In this document: positions 1 to 8,532 of the stretch, one piece after another
Layout of the letters: each line of letters starts with the position of its first letter
Position numbering within the stretch: the stretch's first letter is position 1
NCBI RefSeq assembly: GCF_024594815.1
Contig: NZ_JANJOU010000034.1
Location: 1 to 60,296, forward strand
Direction of reading: 5' to 3'
From: Roseomonas populi
GTDB lineage: Bacteria; Pseudomonadota; Alphaproteobacteria; Acetobacterales; Acetobacteraceae
Length of the DNA stretch: 60,296 bases
Translations under genes and position numbers: made by a program
Notes under the pieces: model-generated
Databases searched by the model: none
The model's input: the letters and a program-made list of their open reading frames with translations, nothing else
Told to the model about the DNA's origin: nothing

Positions 1-129
1 GTGCTGGTGGGCGCCGGCGGGCTGGGGCTGAACGCCATCCACATGCTGCGCGCGCTGGGGCACCGGCGCATCGTCTCGGTCGATGTCTCGGCCGGGAAGC
101 TGGACGCCGCGAGGGCGGCCGGGGCGAGT
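1..129 (+). pseudogene. Zinc-type alcohol dehydrogenase, internal Rossmann fragment (cut by window edge)
   Basis: The first ~42 codons read through the edge and encode the NAD(P)-binding turn of a medium-chain dehydrogenase: VGAGGLGLNAIHMLRALG, then VSVDVSAGKLDAARAAGA, the usual GxGxxG plus the acidic second strand. After that the frame turns into unrelated residues and stops at about 318, so the nucleotide-binding domain is broken in the middle. The upstream part lies outside the window, so whether a full N-terminus exists cannot be told. The break fits an insertion or deletion boundary at the edge of the plasmid-like region that follows. Confidence 0.6.
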
Positions 130-508
130 GCCGACTCTCAACACTTGCCGATCCAGCTAGGCCAAGCCGATGCAGCACTCGGCAGTCCCCGATGCCGTCA
201 GCAGCTGAAGGTAGTTCAGCGTCTGCACCGCCATCAGCATCTAAAGCGTAGTCATACAATGCTTCGAATCCGGCCACTTGGCATCTGTCCACCCGATGTG
301 AGGCGGACCTACGCATGATTCGGGCTGTGTGTCTTCGTGTGCAAGGCAGGAGTACGCTCGCATCTCCTGCCGCTCTGGCGCCAGCTGCCGCCTACGCGCC
401 GGGTCAGCAGAAGGTTTAACCGGTCAGTGATTTTGCACTCGCGCTGGCACCCCCATTCTTGCCCATGCTATCAGCAGTGAAGCGGACCTAAGTAGAATGG
501 GGAAGTTG
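130..508. other. Intergenic stretch before parA; one imperfect direct repeat
   Basis: No convincing gene is seen here. A 14-mer GTGAGGCGGACCTA at 298-311 recurs as GTGAAGCGGACCTA at 477-490, just before parA, with one mismatch. A weaker relative (GTGAGGTGGGCCTG) lies at about 11528, just before the recombinase-associated pseudogene. These could be remains of a mobile-element boundary or a partition/regulatory site; nothing further can be said from sequence alone. Confidence 0.35.
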
Positions 509-1177
509 ATGCTGCGTGTGCTGATGGGCTGCCCAAAAGGAGGTTCCGGGAAAACAACCCTATGCCGCAACCTCGCTGTGACCGCTGCACATGACGGTCT
601 ACGTACGCTTACCGCAGATCTCGACCCGCAGGCGACCCTGACTATCTGGTCGCGTCGCCGCCCAAAGAACGTACCAGCGGTCCCGCACTTTAAGGTGGCT
701 TGGGCCGACGCGGACGCATTGCTCGATGATGCGGAGTTCGACAGTTCAGACATTCTGTTCATAGACACTCCCCCTTCTATCGAGACCCAGCCTGCAGCGT
801 TCGGGGCATTGCTTGAGGCGGCTGACCTGATCGTCGTTCCAGCCCGGGCAACTTTCGACGACGCCGAATCCGTGGCTCCTTTCCTCAAGCACTTAAAAGA
901 CGAAGGGCGTCCTGCAGTAGCGGTCCTGAATTTTGTGAAGCCAAGAGTGAACATCAACGCCGTCAAGACCTTCCTCCTTCAATCTGGCGAACTTTGCCCT
1001 GTCGAGATTGCCGACCGAACTGATTACGCGCGTGCCGGTGCGAAGGGACTTGGATTGGCCGATGTTCCTGGGCATGCAGGTGCTGAGGAAATGAGGGCCG
1101 TTTGGGCATTCGTGAGGAGCCGGTTGAAGCTGCCTCGGGCCAAGAAGAAGGGAGGCATTCATGTCCCGGCGACTTAA
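509..1177 (+). CDS. parA: ParA family partition ATPase
   Basis: Deviant Walker A ATPase that segregates low-copy replicons by ATP-dependent DNA binding. The P-loop KGGSGKTT lies close to the N-terminus, the Walker A' region reads TLTADLDPQATLTIW, and ILFIDTPPS is the Walker B/switch segment. At 222 residues it is a short, small-type ParA without an N-terminal DNA-binding domain. An ATG at 497 is also in frame, but the ATG at 509 has a GGGGA ribosome-binding site at good spacing and puts the P-loop where the family expects it. The downstream gene overlaps by 17 bp, so the two form a partition operon. No replication initiator is visible nearby. The assignment is firm; that it marks a plasmid or chromid is inference. 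Confidence 0.85.
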   Translation: MLRVLMGCPKGGSGKTTLCRNLAVTAAHDGLRTLTADLDPQATLTIWSRRRPKNVPAVPHFKVAWADADALLDDAEFDSSDILFIDTPPSIETQPAAFGALLEAADLIVVPARATFDDAESVAPFLKHLKDEGRPAVAVLNFVKPRVNINAVKTFLLQSGELCPVEIADRTDYARAGAKGLGLADVPGHAGAEEMRAVWAFVRSRLKLPRAKKKGGIHVPAT

Positions 1178-1769
1178 GCTCGATGCAGCTCCAGATCCTG
1201 TGTTGCTGGAGGGTGATGCGCGGGTGCTCGCTCTGCAGGCAGCGAAGTCTGAGCCGCGGCGCCCTGAAGATTATGTTTCTGAGATCGCCCGGCTTTGGGA
1301 GCGTGCGCAAGGAGCATTCCTTGAGATTGGACGCCTCCTAATCCGCGCCAAGGAAATGCTGCCACACGGCGAGTACACATCTGCCGTCGAGGAGAACCTC
1401 CCGTTCTCTGGTCGCACCGCTTATCAGCTGCGTGAGGCCGCTAGGTGGGCGCTCGAGATGGACCGCGCTAAGACGATCCCGGTGGAGAAGCTGCCCGGGA
1501 GCTACAGCACCATCTATCTCCTATCTACGCTCGATCCTCCGACATTGAAGAAGGCTGAGGCTGACGGGCTCATTCGGCCCGAGTTGAAACGCGCTGAGTT
1601 GATCGCGTGGCGTCGTGACCGCGGTGCCCCTTCCGTCTCAGCGTCTCGAAAGGCTCTCCTCGCACGTAAGCATAAGCTTCAGCGGGAGCGGGAGCGTCTC
1701 GATGATGAACTTCGCCGTATCGAGGCTCAATTGACAGAAGGCGAGAGTTCGGCGGAACCAGGATACTGA
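1161..1769 (+). CDS. DUF3102-type protein, probable ParA partner
   Basis: A 202-residue protein whose start lies inside the end of parA. Residues ~40-95 (IGRLLIRAKEMLPHGEYTSA, then FSGRTAYQLREAARW) match the DUF3102 pattern of a helix with Gly-Arg-Leu, a HGE/HGEY loop and a helix-turn-helix-like FS.RTA segment. The C-terminal ~45 residues are a charged coiled coil (KHKLQRERERLDDELRRIEA). Such proteins often take the place of ParB next to short ParAs on alphaproteobacterial plasmids. I infer a DNA-binding or centromere-binding role; the sequence does not show a classical ParB ParBc domain. Confidence 0.6.
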   Translation: MSRRLKLDAAPDPVLLEGDARVLALQAAKSEPRRPEDYVSEIARLWERAQGAFLEIGRLLIRAKEMLPHGEYTSAVEENLPFSGRTAYQLREAARWALEMDRAKTIPVEKLPGSYSTIYLLSTLDPPTLKKAEADGLIRPELKRAELIAWRRDRGAPSVSASRKALLARKHKLQRERERLDDELRRIEAQLTEGESSAEPGY

Positions 1770-2658
1770 ACTGGTGCTGCAGCTTTGCGGACAGATCCAG
1801 GTATTTGTACGTTCCGTGCGCGCAAGAGAGTTGACGAGGCCCGTTGTCGCCAAAGGCATAGCGTGGCCAACGTCGATCGAGCTGGTATCCGGGATTGATG
1901 TGTGGCTGTCCCAGGTTGGGTAGGCCCGAATAGAATCGTCTAATACGCGGCGGCATCGGGTGCTGACACTAACTCAGCCGTTCCCCGAAAGTACGCAGGT
2001 GAGCTGCAATATTCCTTGCCCCTTTGTCAGGGGAATGCTGAGTTCAACCGGCTGACACAGCCGGAACTACTTTCCTCAATTTACGCTGTCGTTGCGCCCT
2101 CTCGTCCCCAGCCCAAGACGTAGCCTGAGACGGAATTCAAGGGCTGACGGACGGCCTGACACTACGCGACATGTCATCGGCAAGGATCATAGCCCCACAG
2201 GTTCTACGGGCACCTCGACCGGGGTCAGTATTACGCCTGGATCAAGGCCCACGAAGAAGCCGGTGTCGGGGCTGCACTGCACCACTTCGATTGGCGGCTA
2301 GCGATGCCATCGTCGTACCGGGCGTCAGCAACACTGCTTCAGGCGGCACAACGGCATGAAGCCGGCGCGGCCGAGAACGGGCCTCCGCCACGTTATAGGA
2401 CCAAATCACGGGATGCTGCGCTGTCTTCTCGAGGATCTTAGGCGGTCCGTGACGCTCGGCGTGGTCACGGCTGGCCAGCAGCACAGGAAGATCGTAGGCG
2501 AGGCGATGGCCGACATGTCCCGTTGTTGTAAGCACCGGACCGTCACGTACGTTCGCCTCTCCTACACCTAAGTTCACCGCAGGTACGATGGCATGAAGCT
2601 GGAGTTGTACGGCTGAATGGCGCGCGCGGAAGCGAGGCAGCACTTGCGGCATCACAAA
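1770..2658. other. Gene-poor stretch with hairpins and a possible primase-like remnant
   Basis: Two terminator-like hairpins follow the partition operon: CCCCT-TTGTC-AGGGG at about 2020-2034, and CCGGCTG-ACA-CAGCCGG flanked by AGTT/AACT at 2041-2068. An 82-codon reading frame at 2196-2441 (residues such as QYYAWIKAHEEAGVGAALHH) has the flavour of a phage or plasmid primase/helicase tail but has no start and no partner. I treat it as a possible remnant only. Nothing else coding is convincing. Confidence 0.3.
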
Positions 2659-3501
2659 CTAAATCAGCACCTCCGATGCGCTGAAGCATACCCCCCCCCC
2701 CCGCCACGCACGCCGCCTTGCCTCAGCCAACGGCGCGACAGGCAAGAATCTTCCCGCACCCTCCTGAACAGCTAATAACGGGCTGCAAGACTGGTCTGCA
2801 GGATCTCCGCGCCTCTGTGAGCCAGGACTAGCCGTCAGATTCCGTGGCGCTGCAGGAGCAGTCCGCCCTGCAGCATCAGCAGGTAGATCTCTTTGTGGTT
2901 CAGGGGCCCCGCTCCAGAGGCCAGGCGAGCGCGGCTCAGCAGGGCGGTGATCCTGCGGCAGCAATAAGGTGGACCGGACGTCGGTGAGTGGCAATGGCCG
3001 GCAGCAGCTTGCGGTCACCCCTGCACCGGTAGCGGCCCGAGGCTTCGACGCACCTCGCACCTGCTCAACCAGGTTGGAGCGGGCCCCGCCCAGAGTGTCG
3101 GCCATGACCTTCACCGGGAGTTGCCCAGTAGCGGCGACGGCAATCGCCCCACCGCCCGTTTGCACAGAGGCGGCGCTCAACGCCTCCCGGAGGATCTCCG
3201 CCTCCATGGTCTTACTCCCCAGCAGGCACTCCAAGTCACGGATGCGGCCCTCTAGCTCGCGTAGGCGCCTCGTAGCTACTACCTTGTTGTCGGCCCGGGT
3301 CGCGGTCTTGCCGCACTCTCTTATGCGCCGCCTCCACCCGAACAACAGGCTGGGGGAGACGCCGTGGAGCCGGGCAACGGCCGAGACCGTCATGCCGGGC
3401 TGAGCCGTCTCCTCAACCAGCCGGACCTTCTCGGCGGCACTGTAGCGCCTGCGGCGCTCGCGGCCGGTGATGATTTCGACGCGCTCAACGGGATTGGACA
3501 T
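2659..3501 (-). pseudogene. IS3-family transposase OrfA running into frameshifted OrfB
   Basis: The first ~120 residues are a typical OrfA: RRRYSAAEKVRLVEE, then GMTVSAVARLHGVSPSLLF as the helix-turn-helix, and a leucine-zipper-like segment ending in MEAEILREAL. The frame then continues without a programmed stop into LPVKVMADTLGGARSNLVEQ, which belongs to the start of an IS2-type OrfB, and loses the OrfB frame soon after. In another frame near 2836-2940 the expected OrfB piece GPLNHKEIYLLMLQGGLLLQ is readable. No complete DDE domain remains, so this is a non-functional remnant. Confidence 0.7.
2691..2702. repeat. Run of 12 cytosines
   Basis: Twelve C residues in a row lie inside the degenerate OrfB. 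Homopolymers of this length are prone to slippage, so this could be a real decay mutation or an assembly error. Confidence 0.9.
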
Positions 3502-3573
3502 AGGCGTATGCCTAGGCTTCAGCCTAGGCCCTCAGGTTACGCCACCTGTCCGGTCGAAATGGGGGGCGCTCCA

Positions 3574-3885
3574 CAATCCACCTGACCTGATCTGACCGGA
3601 TACTCAGATGCTCGCGGCCGGCTCTGGCTACATGTACGCGCGGAGGCGGGACCGCGTGTCTTCTGCGACGGTAGGTTCCCGGCCGGAATGCGATGCCGGT
3701 CGGACCGGTACGCGCCAGGTCCCTCGGGCGGGCACGTCAGCCCCTATGGCGCTTTTGACCTCAATAAGGACCAGCGGCCAGCCCTGAAGGTGCTCGCGGC
3801 GGCGTAAGCGCGGCAACTCTTTACGAAGGCATCGTTTACTGGGAGACTGATAAATTGCCTCTTGGTTCGGCGGGGAGTTGCGGCA
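3574..3885. other. Gap between the IS remnant and the small recombinase gene
   Basis: About 310 bp without a supported gene on either strand. A ribosome-binding site candidate (GGGGAG) lies just before the ATG at 3886. I see no terminator or repeat worth marking. Confidence 0.4.
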
Positions 3886-4491
3886 ATGCCGACAGAGCCA
3901 ACCAACCGGCGACCGGTTAAGAGTAGTGCCGCTGAAGTTTCTAAGCCTGACGATCGGCACGACCGGACCGAGGACTTTCCCACATCCGTCGAGGTGACCC
4001 GGCTGCTCAACGCAGCCGAAATAGGCCGGCGCGGGGTGCGCAACCATCTCCTCATGCCCTACCGCCAAGGCGTGAGGGTCAGCAAGGCCGTGTGCCTGCG
4101 GTGGGAGAAGCTGGACCTTGAGCGCGCCCGGCTCTCCGTGCGCCACCTCAAAGGAGGGGCATCGGTCCAGCAGCTGGTCACCAGTGACGGGCTGCTCGCC
4201 ATCAAGCGCTATCTTGCCACCCGCAAGGATGTCCTGCCCTCGCCATTCGTCTCCCAACGCGGCCAGCTCATGAGGTGTCAGGCGGCAGCCGACTTTGTTT
4301 CAGCCGCAGCAGAGCGCGCCGGCCTGGCCAGGGGGCACCCGCACAGGATGCGGCATTCCTGCGGTCTCGCACTCGCCGACAAGGGACACGGTCTGCGCCT
4401 CATTCAGGACTACGTCAGCCACCGCGACCTCAAGCACACTGTCCATAACACCCGTACCGCAGGTCGCCGCTTCGACGGGTTGTGGCGATGA
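3886..4491 (+). CDS. Small tyrosine recombinase (FimB/FimE-like), catalytic Tyr replaced by Asn
   Basis: A 201-residue protein made almost only of the catalytic domain of phage-type integrases. YRQGVRVSKAVCLRW holds the first catalytic Arg, HPHRMRHSCGLALADKG holds the H-x-x-R pair, and DYVSHRDLKHTV holds the last His. The nucleophile position, normally R/V-Y-T in TVRYTEL-type sequences, reads HNT: codon AAC at 4447-4449 instead of TAC or TAT. One base change would restore Tyr. As written, the enzyme should not cut DNA. ATG 3886 is preferred over an upstream in-frame GTG at 3862 because of its GGGGAG site. The gene overlaps the sensor kinase start by 4 bp. Confidence 0.7.
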   Translation: MPTEPTNRRPVKSSAAEVSKPDDRHDRTEDFPTSVEVTRLLNAAEIGRRGVRNHLLMPYRQGVRVSKAVCLRWEKLDLERARLSVRHLKGGASVQQLVTSDGLLAIKRYLATRKDVLPSPFVSQRGQLMRCQAAADFVSAAAERAGLARGHPHRMRHSCGLALADKGHGLRLIQDYVSHRDLKHTVHNTRTAGRRFDGLWR

Positions 4492-7400
4492 GCAGTCTCA
4501 AAGACGAGGTCACCGGGCGTCTTGGTGTCCTGCCGAACTTTTTCTGTTCCGCATCGGCCGCGCCCGGGCTCATCGAGGAACTCTGGGCCTTCGCCAAGTC
4601 TGCCTACCTCGACAGCCCGCTACCCTCTCTCCTTAATGAGCGATTGTTCGTCCACCTCTCGCGCTTCTGCGAGGTGCGCTACTGCATTGTGCGGCATGTT
4701 GGCTTTCTCGTCGGAGAGGGGCGGCCGGCGGGCGACGCTGCGGCGCCGCACACAATCCAGCAAGCCCTTGCGCTGCTTCGTCGGCCGGTGCCGGACGCCG
4801 CTGCCCTTGATCGGGCACTCCTCCGTTTGGAGTCTCGGACTGAGATGGTCGAGCTGCCTCTGCCCGAGACGCAGGGCGAGGCCGATCTGTTCGACGCGCT
4901 CACCGTGATCTTCCTGGCGCCTCTGCGCTCGGCGCGGGCGCGGAACGCCGTCCGGACGAGCATGGGCGAGGGGCGCTTCGAGTTCCTCACCGCCTTTCTC
5001 GCCTTTGTGCGCACTGCCCATTACTGGACCGAGACGCATCCCGAGCTGGCCAATGAGCCAGACATGCTCGCCTGCATGGAGCAATATCCCGAGCTGGCGG
5101 CCGTCCTGCTCGACGCGAGCGAGGCGGCGGAAGCGTCAGATTCCATGCAGCTTCGTAAGGCGCTCCAGGAACTCGATCGGGCACATGGAGCGCTGAAGGA
5201 GGGCGAGCAGCACCAGGCCTTCCTGCTGAAGCTCAGCGACGCGCTGCGGCCGCTCGCCGATCCGCTCGCCGTCCAGAGGGAGGCATGCCGGGTACTGGGA
5301 GAGCACCTGAACCTGGACTGGGCGCAGTACACGGAGATGGATTGGGACCGGGGCGTTATGACGAATGCCCGGGATTACTACCGGGGCGACCTGCCGAGCC
5401 ATGTCGGTGAGTACGACCTCCAGCAATTCCCCGTTCATGCTGCGGCATGGCGCGCCGGCCGGTCGGTCGTCGTGGACGACGTAGCGACCGATCCGGCGCT
5501 GGGCGGGGCCAAACGGGCCGGCATGCTGGCGGCATCGGTCCGGGGCGCCCTCTCGACCCCGCTGATGAAGGATAGGACGACGGTTGCCGTAATGTCGGCG
5601 CTGAGCGGGACGCCACGCCGGTGGACTTCGACGGACATCGCGCTGCTGGAGGAGACGGCGGACCGCACCTGGGCGGCGGTGGAGCGGGCACGCATCGAGG
5701 TGGCGCTGCGTGAGAGCGAGGAGCTGCGCCGCATCGCGCTCGAGGGCGGGCGGATGGGGACGTGGCGGTGGGACGTCAACAGTCGCCTGATCTGGGGTGA
5801 TGCCCAGTTCCTCGCACTCTGGGGCGTGACAGCGACAGACGGGCCGCACCCGTTGTCGCTCTTTACGGAACGAATGTCCGGGGAAGGCGCTGCTGAGATA
5901 GGGGAGATCGTCACCCGGGCCATCGAGGCGGGCGAGGAGTTCGATGGGCAGCTGGAGGTCGCTTCCGGCCCAGCCGCCGGCCGCTGGGTGCGGTGGCGCG
6001 GCCGCGTGGAGCGGGACAGGCCCTGGATCCTCAACGGGGTCACCTTCGACGTCACCGAGCAGAGGCTGGCCGAGGCAGCGCTGCGGGAGAGCGAGGCGAG
6101 GCTCGCGGCGGACCTCGCCGGCCTGCGGCGGCTCTACGCACTCAACGTCCGGCTCGCGACCGAGCCCGACCTGCGCGCGCGGCTGGACGGGATCATCGAG
6201 GCAGCGAACGACTTTCTCGGCACGGACCGGGGCTGCATCCAGCTCGTGAGCGAGGACGGCGAGCGCCTGGAGATGTTCGCCTATCGGGGCTACGGGCCGG
6301 ACTCGCCCTTCATCCGGCATTTCCTGCACGAGGGATCGAAGCCCGCCTGCGACGCGGCGCGGCAGTACGGTCGGCGGCTGGTTATCGAGGACGTGGGGAC
6401 CTTCCCGGCCCTTCAGGGCACCCCTGACCGCGAGGTCGCGCTCGGGGAGGGCATCCGCGCCACGCAGTCCACGCCGATGATCACCCGCAACGGCGTGATG
6501 GTCGGCGTGCTGAGCAACCAGTTCCGCTCACCCCACCGGCCGACTGAGGACGGCCTCCGGCTAGTCGATCTCCTCGCCGCGAGCGTGGCGGAGATCGTCG
6601 AGCGGCACCGCGCGGAGCGGAGGCTGCGGGAAAGCGAGAAGCGCTTCCGGCAGTTCGCCGAGGCCTCGCCCGAAATCGTCTGGATCCGGAACGCTGTTAC
6701 GCTGCAGTGGGAGTACTTCTCCCCCGCTTTCGAGACGATCTACGGGGAGGAGCGCGAGCGGGTGCTCCGTGGCGACAACCTGCGTAACTGGGCCGACCTC
6801 ATCGTACCGGACGACCGCGAGGCGGCGCTGGGGAGCATCGCCCGGGTGCGGGAAGGGGAGGAGGTCACCTTCGAGTACCGGGTTCGGCGTCCTTCGGATG
6901 GAGCGGTGCGGTGGCTCCGCAATACGGATTTCCCGCTCCGCGACGGGGCAGGGCACGTGGGGCGCATCGGCGGCTTCGGGCAGGATGTGACGGAGCAAAA
7001 GGCGACGGGGGCTGCGCTGGAGGCGGAGAAGGAGCGGTTCCGCACCCTCGCCGAGGGCATACCCCAACTCGTCTGGCGCTCGGGTGACGAGGGCCAGTGG
7101 ACGTGGTCGAGCGGGCAGTGGCAGGACTTCACCGAACAGACGTGCGGGGAGAGCCAGGGGCACGGCTGGCTTGACGTGGTCCACCCCGACGACCGCGCGG
7201 CAACGATCGCGGCCTGGGAGGCCGCGCGGGCGCATGGAATGCTTGACGTGGAATACCGGGTCCGGCGGGCGCGGGACGGTGCCTGGCTGTGGCACCACAC
7301 CCGCTCCGTTCCGGTGCGCGACGGGGAGGGGCGCATTGTCGAGTGGCTCGGCACCTCGACCGACGTGCAAGGGCTGAAGGAGATGCAGGAGCGCCAGGCC

Positions 7401-8018
7401 GTGATGGTGGCCGAGTTGCAGCACCGCACCCGCAACCTCATTGGGGTGGTCCGCTCGGTCGCGGGTCAGACGATGGCGTCTTCCGAGAGCCTGGAGGCGT
7501 TCCGAACCCAGTTCAACGACCGCCTGGCCGCGCTCGCGCGTGTGCAGGGCCTGCTGTCGCGGGCGGAGGAGGAGCCGATCACCATCGGGGCGCTGATCCG
7601 GATGGAGCTCGACACGCTGGGGCTGGGGGACGGCGGGGCAGGGCAGGTCATCCTCAACGGGCCCTCGGTGCGGATCCGCAACTCGGTCGTGCAGACCCTC
7701 TCGCTCGCGCTGCACGAGCTCGCGACCAACGCGCGGAAATACGGCGCACTCGCGGACGGGGCCGGGAGCCTAGCGATCCGTTGGGCAACCCCGGAGGAGG
7801 ACGGGCTACGCCGCCTCGCCCTGGAATGGGTGGAGGAGGGCGGCCCGACCGGCGACGACGCCTTTCCCACCCGGCGCGGTTATGGGCGCGAGCTCATTGA
7901 GCGAGCCTTGCCCTATACCCTGAACGCCAGGACCAGCTACGAACTCGGCGAGCGGGGCGTGCGCTGCACGATCGACATGCCGCTGGAACGGCCGGCAACC
8001 CGGACGCGCACGGCGTGA
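4488..8018 (+). CDS. HWE-family sensor histidine kinase with AhpD-like, GAF and PAS domains
   Basis: A 1176-residue, apparently soluble hybrid sensor with no clear membrane segments. Residues ~10-180 resemble an AhpD/carboxymuconolactone-decarboxylase fold (FCEVRYCIVRHVGFL, C-x3-H part of the active-site pattern). Then come a short coiled coil (~205-240), a GAF (~240-400), a PAS (~410-530), a second GAF (~540-700), two PAS domains with PAC tails (~710-970), and the kinase core. The phosphorylated His is in ELQHRTRNLIGVV near residue 979. The N box is LALHELATNARKYGAL, and the W-x-E motif that names the family is ALEWVEEGG. GTG 4482 is also possible as start. It overlaps the next gene by 4 bp, so kinase and receiver are made together. 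The signal is unknown; an oxidative or redox cue is a guess from the N-terminal domain. Confidence 0.85.
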   Translation: MSSLKDEVTGRLGVLPNFFCSASAAPGLIEELWAFAKSAYLDSPLPSLLNERLFVHLSRFCEVRYCIVRHVGFLVGEGRPAGDAAAPHTIQQALALLRRPVPDAAALDRALLRLESRTEMVELPLPETQGEADLFDALTVIFLAPLRSARARNAVRTSMGEGRFEFLTAFLAFVRTAHYWTETHPELANEPDMLACMEQYPELAAVLLDASEAAEASDSMQLRKALQELDRAHGALKEGEQHQAFLLKLSDALRPLADPLAVQREACRVLGEHLNLDWAQYTEMDWDRGVMTNARDYYRGDLPSHVGEYDLQQFPVHAAAWRAGRSVVVDDVATDPALGGAKRAGMLAASVRGALSTPLMKDRTTVAVMSALSGTPRRWTSTDIALLEETADRTWAAVERARIEVALRESEELRRIALEGGRMGTWRWDVNSRLIWGDAQFLALWGVTATDGPHPLSLFTERMSGEGAAEIGEIVTRAIEAGEEFDGQLEVASGPAAGRWVRWRGRVERDRPWILNGVTFDVTEQRLAEAALRESEARLAADLAGLRRLYALNVRLATEPDLRARLDGIIEAANDFLGTDRGCIQLVSEDGERLEMFAYRGYGPDSPFIRHFLHEGSKPACDAARQYGRRLVIEDVGTFPALQGTPDREVALGEGIRATQSTPMITRNGVMVGVLSNQFRSPHRPTEDGLRLVDLLAASVAEIVERHRAERRLRESEKRFRQFAEASPEIVWIRNAVTLQWEYFSPAFETIYGEERERVLRGDNLRNWADLIVPDDREAALGSIARVREGEEVTFEYRVRRPSDGAVRWLRNTDFPLRDGAGHVGRIGGFGQDVTEQKATGAALEAEKERFRTLAEGIPQLVWRSGDEGQWTWSSGQWQDFTEQTCGESQGHGWLDVVHPDDRAATIAAWEAARAHGMLDVEYRVRRARDGAWLWHHTRSVPVRDGEGRIVEWLGTSTDVQGLKEMQERQAVMVAELQHRTRNLIGVVRSVAGQTMASSESLEAFRTQFNDRLAALARVQGLLSRAEEEPITIGALIRMELDTLGLGDGGAGQVILNGPSVRIRNSVVQTLSLALHELATNARKYGALADGAGSLAIRWATPEEDGLRRLALEWVEEGGPTGDDAFPTRRGYGRELIERALPYTLNARTSYELGERGVRCTIDMPLERPATRTRTA

Positions 8019-8380
8019 CCGCCTCCCTCGCCGGACGCCGGATCCTCGTGGTCGAGGACGACTTCTTCATTGCCGATGAAGTCACGCGCGACCTCCGGGC
8101 GGGCGGGGCGGAGGTGATCGGCCCGGCTGGCACGGTGGACGACGCGCTCGATCTCCTCGACCGCGTGGAGAGCCTCGAGGGGGCGGTGCTGGATCTGAAC
8201 CTCGGGGGCGAGATGGCTTTTCCCGTTGCCGATGCGCTGCTGGCGCGCGGCGTGCCTCTGGTCTTCGCGACGGGCTACGATGCCGCCGCCATCCCGGCGC
8301 AATATGCCGGCGTGCCCTGCTGCGAGAAGCCGGTGGACGCGGCCAGGATCGCGCGGGCGCTTTTCCCCCTGAGCGCCTGA
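8015..8380 (+). CDS. Single-domain response regulator (receiver only)
   Basis: A 121-residue CheY-like receiver. Acidic pocket VVEDDFF, phospho-acceptor Asp60 in AVLDLNLGG, Thr86 in FATGYD and Lys105 in CCEKPV are all in place. There is no output domain, as is usual for receivers paired with HWE kinases, so it probably acts by protein-protein contact or phosphate shuttling. The GTG start overlaps the kinase stop (GTGA), a translational coupling that makes the pairing nearly certain. A frameshifted relative lies at 15484-15674. Confidence 0.85.
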   Translation: MTASLAGRRILVVEDDFFIADEVTRDLRAGGAEVIGPAGTVDDALDLLDRVESLEGAVLDLNLGGEMAFPVADALLARGVPLVFATGYDAAAIPAQYAGVPCCEKPVDAARIARALFPLSA

Positions 8381-8502
8381 GAGGGCGTCCTACCGTGCGA
8401 GTTCAGATACAGGAGCGCCTTTGTAGCCGAATGCCGCGTGGCCAAGTTGCACAGCCCTGCGGTCACTGGGCCGAGTAGAAGCCGCACTCCGGCCAGGAAC
8501 TC

Positions 8503-8531
8503 AGGCACGATAAAGTTGCATTATCGTGCCT
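8503..8531. repeat. Perfect 11-bp inverted repeat with 7-bp centre, dif/att-like
   Basis: Arms AGGCACGATAA and TTATCGTGCCT are exact reverse complements around AGTTGCA. Two 11-bp arms ending in TAA/TTA around a 6-8 bp centre is the layout of core sites used by XerC/D-type tyrosine recombinases. It sits 171 bp before an intact tyrosine recombinase gene. A second short inverted repeat, AGTGCC-TGTCTT-GGCACT, lies at about 8561-8578. A role as terminator for the preceding operon is possible but there is no U-tract. Confidence 0.6.
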
Positions 8532-8532
8532 C

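Larger units (their letters stand above)
2659..3573 (-). mobile_element. Degenerate IS3-family insertion sequence (IS2-like group)
   Basis: The stretch holds an OrfA-like helix-turn-helix gene followed by scrambled OrfB coding, all leftward. The outer end beyond the OrfA start carries a TGTCCGGTCGAAATGG motif at about 3547-3562, which resembles IS3-family terminal repeats. The other end is not clear. Between OrfA and the terminal motif is GCCTAGGC-TTCA-GCCTAGGC at 3510-3529, two copies of a self-complementary octamer that may form the promoter or regulatory hairpin. Several frameshifts show the element is dead. Confidence 0.65.

Noticed and set aside
262-275. TTCGAATCC, like a tRNA T-loop
   Set aside because: The flanking bases do not form the T-stem and no acceptor or anticodon arms are found around it.
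1570-1956. Leftward open frame with NPGYQLDRR, slightly porin-like
   Set aside because: It lies mostly opposite the DUF3102 gene, has no signal peptide and only one weak motif, so it is probably a shadow frame.
6561-7715. Long leftward open frame of 384 codons inside the sensor kinase
   Set aside because: It is the antisense of well-conserved PAS and kinase domains; low-complexity Arg/Pro/Leu composition is typical of antisense frames in GC-rich genes.
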